DNA from: Crocosphaera chwakensis CCY0110
GTDB taxonomy: Bacteria; Cyanobacteriota; Cyanobacteriia; Cyanobacteriales; Microcystaceae
Assembly: GCF_000169335.1 (NCBI RefSeq)
Contig: NZ_AAXW01000086.1
Coordinates: 1 to 16,650 of the forward strand
DNA length: 16,650 nucleotides
Direction: 5' to 3'
In this document: positions 15,044-16,650 of the stretch, one piece after another
How positions within the stretch are numbered: the first letter of the stretch is position 1
How the letters are laid out: each line of letters begins with the position of its first letter
Program-made: the position numbers and the translations under genes
Notes under the pieces: generated by a model
Databases searched by the model: none
Seen by the model: the letters and a program-made list of their open reading frames with translations, nothing else
What the model was told of the DNA's origin: nothing

Positions 15044-15802
15044 TTACTCCCTTATTTTGCGTTCATAATTAGGATCTTGTGTGCCAAGAATATTATCCCA
15101 AAAAGTAAAATATAGCCCATAATGTACCTGATATTTTAAATGATGAAGAGAGTGATGAGCAGGGCCAATAAACCACTTGCCTAACCAATGATGAGGAAAG
15201 GATAAAGGTAAGCGATCGAGTCCTAAATGATTGACAACAGCCCAGATTGTCATGGTTATTAAAACTGCAATGAGCGTGATAAAATGGAGTGGAATCAAAT
15301 AAACAATTACAATAAAAAATAAAGACTGGACAACAGCTTCTAAGGGATCAAAAGCAAAGGAAGTCCAAGGGGTTGGATGGCGTGACTGATGATGTCCTTG
15401 GTGTAATTTTTGGAAAAGTAAGGGATGATGAAACAAGCGATGTGTAAAATAAAAATAACTATCTTGGAGGATTAAAACACCAATATAGCTAATGATAAAA
15501 TACCATAATTCGTGACCTCGAAAATCAGTATAAAGACGAGTTAATCCCGAATCATAACTTGACATAATTAAAGCTGCTGCGATCGCAAATACGATTGAGG
15601 ATAAAATAGACAGTTTATATCTTGGTAAATTAACTTACGAGAGGGAGAAGGATATTGTAAATGGGGTTAGCAAAGCTGTCACTTAAGGATGAATAAAAAA
15701 GCAAATAGGTTGACCTGCTACTACAAAATATCTAATTAAAATAATTCCAAAAAAAGCAAGCGCATAAAACTTTAATGAACGTTGTACTAAATTAATTTCC
15801 AT
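15044..15802 (-). pseudogene. Fatty acid hydroxylase/sterol desaturase-type gene with two in-frame stops
   Basis: One minus-strand frame carries the whole gene: ATG at 15802, stop at 15044, 252 residues, the normal size of the family. It is interrupted by TAA at 15685-15683 (codon 40) and TAA at 15637-15635 (codon 56). The first part (EINLVQRSLKFYALAFFGII, then LIRYFVVAGQ) is the first membrane segment. Between the second stop and the later ATG at 15565, the frame still encodes family-like sequence (KLSILSSIVFAIAAALI), so that ATG is not the true start. The remainder keeps the di-iron histidine clusters THRLFHH, HQGHHQS and HHSLHH. A 173-residue product from 15565 would lack the N-terminal helix and has no Shine-Dalgarno. 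Family members hydroxylate or desaturate lipids or carotenoids in the membrane. I infer recent inactivation. Confidence 0.8.
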
Positions 15803-15875
15803 AATAATTTTTGTTCGTTGTTTGTGCTTTTGAATTATCAACGAACTAATTAACTTAATTTTATAACAAACTAAA

Positions 15876-15919
15876 AATATAGTCAAAAACTGAATGTAAA
15901 AATAATCTTTGACTATATT
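15876..15919. repeat. 12-bp perfect inverted repeat upstream of the desaturase pseudogene
   Basis: AATATAGTCAAA (15876-15887) and TTTGACTATATT (15908-15919) are exact inverted copies with a 20-base spacer. They lie between the 55-residue gene and the pseudogene start, both read on the minus strand. They could form the 3' hairpin of the small gene or be an operator pair. The core is shared with the repeat at 13116-13278, in the opposite arm order. Confidence 0.6.
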
Positions 15920-15965
15920 AATAGATGAGGTTGATAATATTTTGAATGATTGAAATCAATTGAAA

Positions 15966-16133
15966 TTAACGTTCAAGAACATTATCATTTTTTCTTAGAA
16001 AGAGTACAGTGATCCCAATAATCAAGAAAGCAATTCCCCACCATAATGAGTTACCAGGAAGCACTTTTAGTAATAAGGTAACAATCCCCGATGTAATCAA
16101 AGACCATCCTACTGTTGTTCGATATTGCATCAT
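15966..16133 (-). CDS. Small two-helix membrane protein (55 residues)
   Basis: The reverse strand encodes MMQYRTTVGWSLITSGIV, then TLLLKVLPGNSLWWGIAFLI and IGITVLFLRKNDNVLER. Two hydrophobic helices (about 8-24 and 29-46) are joined by a short LPGNS turn, and a positively charged end (RKND) should face the cytosol. This looks like one of the small inner-membrane proteins common in cyanobacteria; I know no function. Two adjacent ATGs (16133 and 16130) could serve as start, with no strong Shine-Dalgarno. The plus-strand ORF over the same bases is less protein-like and is treated as a shadow. Confidence 0.7.
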   Translation of the reverse strand: MMQYRTTVGWSLITSGIVTLLLKVLPGNSLWWGIAFLIIGITVLFLRKNDNVLER

Positions 16134-16483
16134 TATCTATATGACCTTAAATCTGTTAATTGTAAAGGAATTCATTCCTAATATTAAAGTTACTGATAAA
16201 TTAAAATAACAACATCTATCCACAGAAATAAGACTGAAGAAAAGTTGATAATTTTTTTTCTGTAATCTAATTAAAACTTTTATTTTCTTATAACAGATTT
16301 ATAAATTCCCTGATGGAAAATTAATGAATAATTTGATGGTAGTAATGCACTGTTTGGGGAGTGGGAGATATTACCCTTAACTTTGTTGTATTCTGTTGTG
16401 CTTCTTAGTTTGACACTCTAACCTTATTGGCTCTGTTTATGTTATAATTGCTATGATAATGAGGTGTATGCCTAAATTAACGT
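16134..16483. other. 350-bp spacer between the small membrane protein gene and tRNA-Thr
   Basis: I see no convincing gene here. Near the tRNA, TATAAT (16443-16448) and TATGAT (16452-16457) are possible -10 boxes. TTGACA at 16410-16415 is too far upstream for either (27 bases or more). TTGGCT (16427-16432) is 19 bases before TATGAT and could be the -35. A promoter for the tRNA is expected here but is not defined by the sequence. Confidence 0.4.
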
Positions 16484-16556
16484 GCTTCCTTAGCTCAGTT
16501 GGTAGAGCAACTCACTTGTAATGAGTAGGTCGTCGGTTCAAGTCCGACAGGGAGCT
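16484..16556 (+). tRNA. trnT-UGU: tRNA-Thr (anticodon UGU)
   Basis: The 73-base sequence folds as a normal cloverleaf. The acceptor stem is GCTTCCT/AGGGAGC (one G-T pair). The D arm has AGCTCAGTTGGTAGAGC, the anticodon stem is ACTCA/TGAGT with loop CTTGTAA (anticodon TGT, reading ACA), and the T arm has GTCGG-TTCAAGT-CCGAC. The discriminator base is T at 16556, and CCA is not encoded. No intron is present. Confidence 0.96.
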
Positions 16557-16650
16557 TAATAACTTGTATAACCATAGATTATTTGTCATCACTTTCTTAA
16601 ATGTGACACTGTACAGCAGATGTTATGATTCAAGTATCTATATTAATTTT

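Noticed and set aside
15044..15565. A stand-alone 173-residue desaturase gene
   Set aside because: Family-like sequence continues in the same frame upstream of the ATG, past two TAA codons, to a proper N-terminus at 15802. It is better described as a broken full-length gene.
6611..15685. Recoding of TAA as a sense codon, suggested by three in-frame TAA codons in otherwise intact frames
   Set aside because: Many intact genes here, including ndk, egtD and rre1, end at TAA in the expected place, so nonsense mutation is the simpler explanation.
16009..16209. Plus-strand ORF of 66 codons
   Set aside because: It overlaps the minus-strand 55-residue gene, whose composition and helix pattern are far more protein-like. 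Its own translation shows no domain character.
16625..16650. Possible start of a gene at the right edge (MIQVSILI)
   Set aside because: Only eight codons are visible, with no Shine-Dalgarno; not enough to call a gene.

Overview
The window looks like a stretch of chromosome from an AT-rich unicellular cyanobacterium of the Crocosphaera/Cyanothece type. Direct support: five HIP1 octamers (GCGATCGC), a divergent sufR / sufBC pair with the cyanobacterial SufR operator, an Rre1/Ycf29-type response regulator, heptanucleotide repeats of the ACTGATA type, and gene products that read as cyanobacterial throughout. The genus is an inference. No phage, conjugative or CRISPR signature was seen.

Layout. 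1-395 (-): start of a gene with tandem MshEN-like repeats, running off the left edge. 875-3308 (+): egtD followed by a sulfoxide synthase of the EgtB/OvoA group, together an ergothioneine-type thiohistidine pathway. 3478-4683 (+): membrane-associated GTPase with a DUF697-like tail. 4684-5182: gene-poor, with a short protein-like remnant on the minus strand. 5183-6613 (+): membrane HAMP-GGDEF diguanylate cyclase, cut short by an in-frame TAA. 6732-7181 (-): ndk. 7365-7725 (-): wreck of an Rpn-type (DUF2887/DUF4351) nuclease gene. 7746-10045 (-): sufC and sufB. 10327-10986 (+): divergent sufR. 11254-13047 (+): a small conserved-looking unknown, a thioredoxin-like [2Fe-2S] ferredoxin, and rre1. 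13345-15043 (+): a lipoprotein and an AI-2E-family membrane protein. 15044-15802 (-): a fatty-acid-hydroxylase/sterol-desaturase-type gene interrupted by two in-frame TAA codons. 15966-16133 (-): a 55-residue membrane protein gene. 16484-16556 (+): tRNA-Thr(UGU).

How the parts work together. The clearest regulatory unit is the suf locus. SufR senses Fe-S status and faces sufBC across a 281-bp spacer. That spacer holds a perfect CAAC-N6-GTTG operator over the predicted -35 of sufB and an imperfect copy (CAAC-N6-GTTT) 40 bp away, at the predicted transcription start. The usual downstream partners sufD and sufS are missing; the nuclease remnant and ndk follow sufC instead. A second redox theme is the ferredoxin gene directly upstream of rre1, whose product is a redox/stress response regulator in cyanobacteria.

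The most distinctive feature is gene decay. Several loci are broken but still recognisable: the cyclase nonsense codon, the two-stop desaturase, the nuclease wreck and the orphan 39-codon remnant. This would fit a lineage under relaxed selection, such as a symbiont or a strain rich in repeats, but the window alone cannot settle that. I saw no convincing wholly new system. The best leads are the OvoA-like sulfoxide synthase without a methyltransferase domain, the truncated suf operon, the dual SufR operator, and a motif (ATAGTCAAA) that recurs as two inverted pairs.
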